This document shows positions 6,221 through 6,630 of a stretch of DNA of 6,630 nucleotides, piece after piece. Position 1 is the first letter of the stretch. The number at the start of each line of letters is the position of its first letter. A program made the translations under genes and the position numbers. Where the stretch lies: positions 1 to 6,630 of the forward strand of contig SLLP01000275.1 of assembly GCA_007133995.1 (NCBI GenBank), given 5' to 3'. The notes below the pieces were generated by a model. That model saw only the letters and a list, made by a program, of their open reading frames with translations. It did not search any database and was not told the DNA's origin. Source of the stretch: Balneolales bacterium. Its GTDB lineage: Bacteria > Bacteroidota > Rhodothermia > Balneolales > Natronogracilivirgulaceae.

Positions 6221-6630
6221 TCAGAATACCCAGGCGAAAAACAGGTCAGCCAGGATTAGTACCCAGACTGCAGGCAGGTAGATGAGCGAACCATAGAGAA
6301 CCTTTCTGGCATTTTCTTTGGAACGATCAAGCTGAAACCGAAGGCCGAAGTAGAGGAACAGCAGCCCTGCTGATACGGCGCCAACAAGGTAGAAAATACT
6401 GTTCATCCCGTAGATGTAGAGGAACAAGCTAACCGGAATGAGCAGGATAAGACAGGCCGTGACCGTTAATGAGGAAATTAGTCCCCTTTTGTCACTTTCC
6501 GGCAACATACAGAAACCGGCGCTTCGGTAGTCGTCATTGCACAGCCAGGCGATGGCTATCACATGGGGAACCTGCCACAGAAAAACAATGGCAAAAAGCA
6601 CCCATGCAATGGGATCAGTCAATGAGCCGG
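6221..6630 (-). CDS. ctaB: Protohaem IX farnesyltransferase (haem O synthase), C-terminal part, cut by window edge
   Basis: This integral membrane UbiA-family prenyltransferase adds farnesyl to haem b to make haem O, the precursor for haem-copper oxidases. Only about 136 of the usual roughly 300 residues are here; the coding frame runs off the right edge. The frame is open to the edge and begins GSLTDPIAW, typical of the mid-protein, so the TTG at 6622 is an internal Leu codon and not a start. FLWQVPHVIAIAWL followed by the acidic loop NDDYRSAGFCMLP is diagnostic of CtaB/CyoE; this is the second Asp-rich, polar loop near the active site. About four membrane segments follow one another to a hydrophobic C-terminus that ends with a TGA at 6221-6223. 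The N-terminal Asp-rich motif lies outside the window. The gene converges on fumC with 171 nt between their stops. Haem A synthase and oxidase genes often sit beside it but cannot be seen here. Confidence 0.88.
   Translation of the reverse strand, partial: GSLTDPIAWVLFAIVFLWQVPHVIAIAWLCNDDYRSAGFCMLPESDKRGLISSLTVTACLILLIPVSLFLYIYGMNSIFYLVGAVSAGLLFLYFGLRFQLDRSKENARKVLYGSLIYLPAVWVLILADLFFAWVF

Noticed and set aside
1..6630. Mobile elements, CRISPR arrays, tRNA or rRNA genes, defence systems
   Set aside because: No direct-repeat arrays, transposase-like proteins, cloverleaf or rRNA-like sequence was seen, and almost all of the window is accounted for by conserved metabolic genes.

Overview
The window is a compact stretch of a bacterial chromosome carrying housekeeping and lipid genes. 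It holds four complete genes on the + strand and one gene fragment on the - strand at the right edge. The gene content suggests a Gram-negative aerobe of the Bacteroidota/Balneolota/Rhodothermota type. The reasons are a Bacteroides-like serine palmitoyltransferase, a branched-chain 2-oxo acid dehydrogenase E1 with alpha and beta parts fused in one chain, a haem O synthase fragment (aerobic respiration), and mostly absent Shine-Dalgarno sequences. This placement is inference; no rRNA or other phylogenetic marker is present.

Layout. 18-1259 encodes serine palmitoyltransferase (spt), the first committed enzyme of sphingolipid synthesis. Three bases after its stop, 1263-2423 encodes a GNAT-fold protein resembling the YghO / bacterial ceramide synthase (bCerS) family. 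The pair looks like a two-gene ceramide module: Spt would make 3-ketosphinganine and the GNAT protein would N-acylate it. An AT-rich hairpin with a T-run follows (2427-2453). 2507-4579 encodes the fused E1alpha-E1beta of a 2-oxo acid dehydrogenase, most like the branched-chain (BCKDH) type. Its E2 and E3 partners are not in the window. 4652-6049 encodes class II fumarase (fumC), followed by a good intrinsic terminator (6111-6156). On the opposite strand, converging on fumC, 6221-6630 is the C-terminal part of protohaem IX farnesyltransferase (ctaB/cyoE), which continues past the right edge.

How they fit together. Spt and the GNAT protein belong to membrane lipid synthesis. The branched-chain E1 could supply branched acyl-CoA primers for iso/anteiso fatty acids, including those used for sphingoid bases, as well as degrading Val/Leu/Ile. 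fumC (TCA cycle) and ctaB (haem O for terminal oxidases) are respiratory housekeeping genes.

No mobile element, CRISPR array, tRNA, rRNA or phage gene was seen. The most interesting items are the spt-GNAT ceramide module and similar promoter-like motifs lying directly against the ATG codons of the E1 and fumC genes, which hint at very short or absent 5' leaders.
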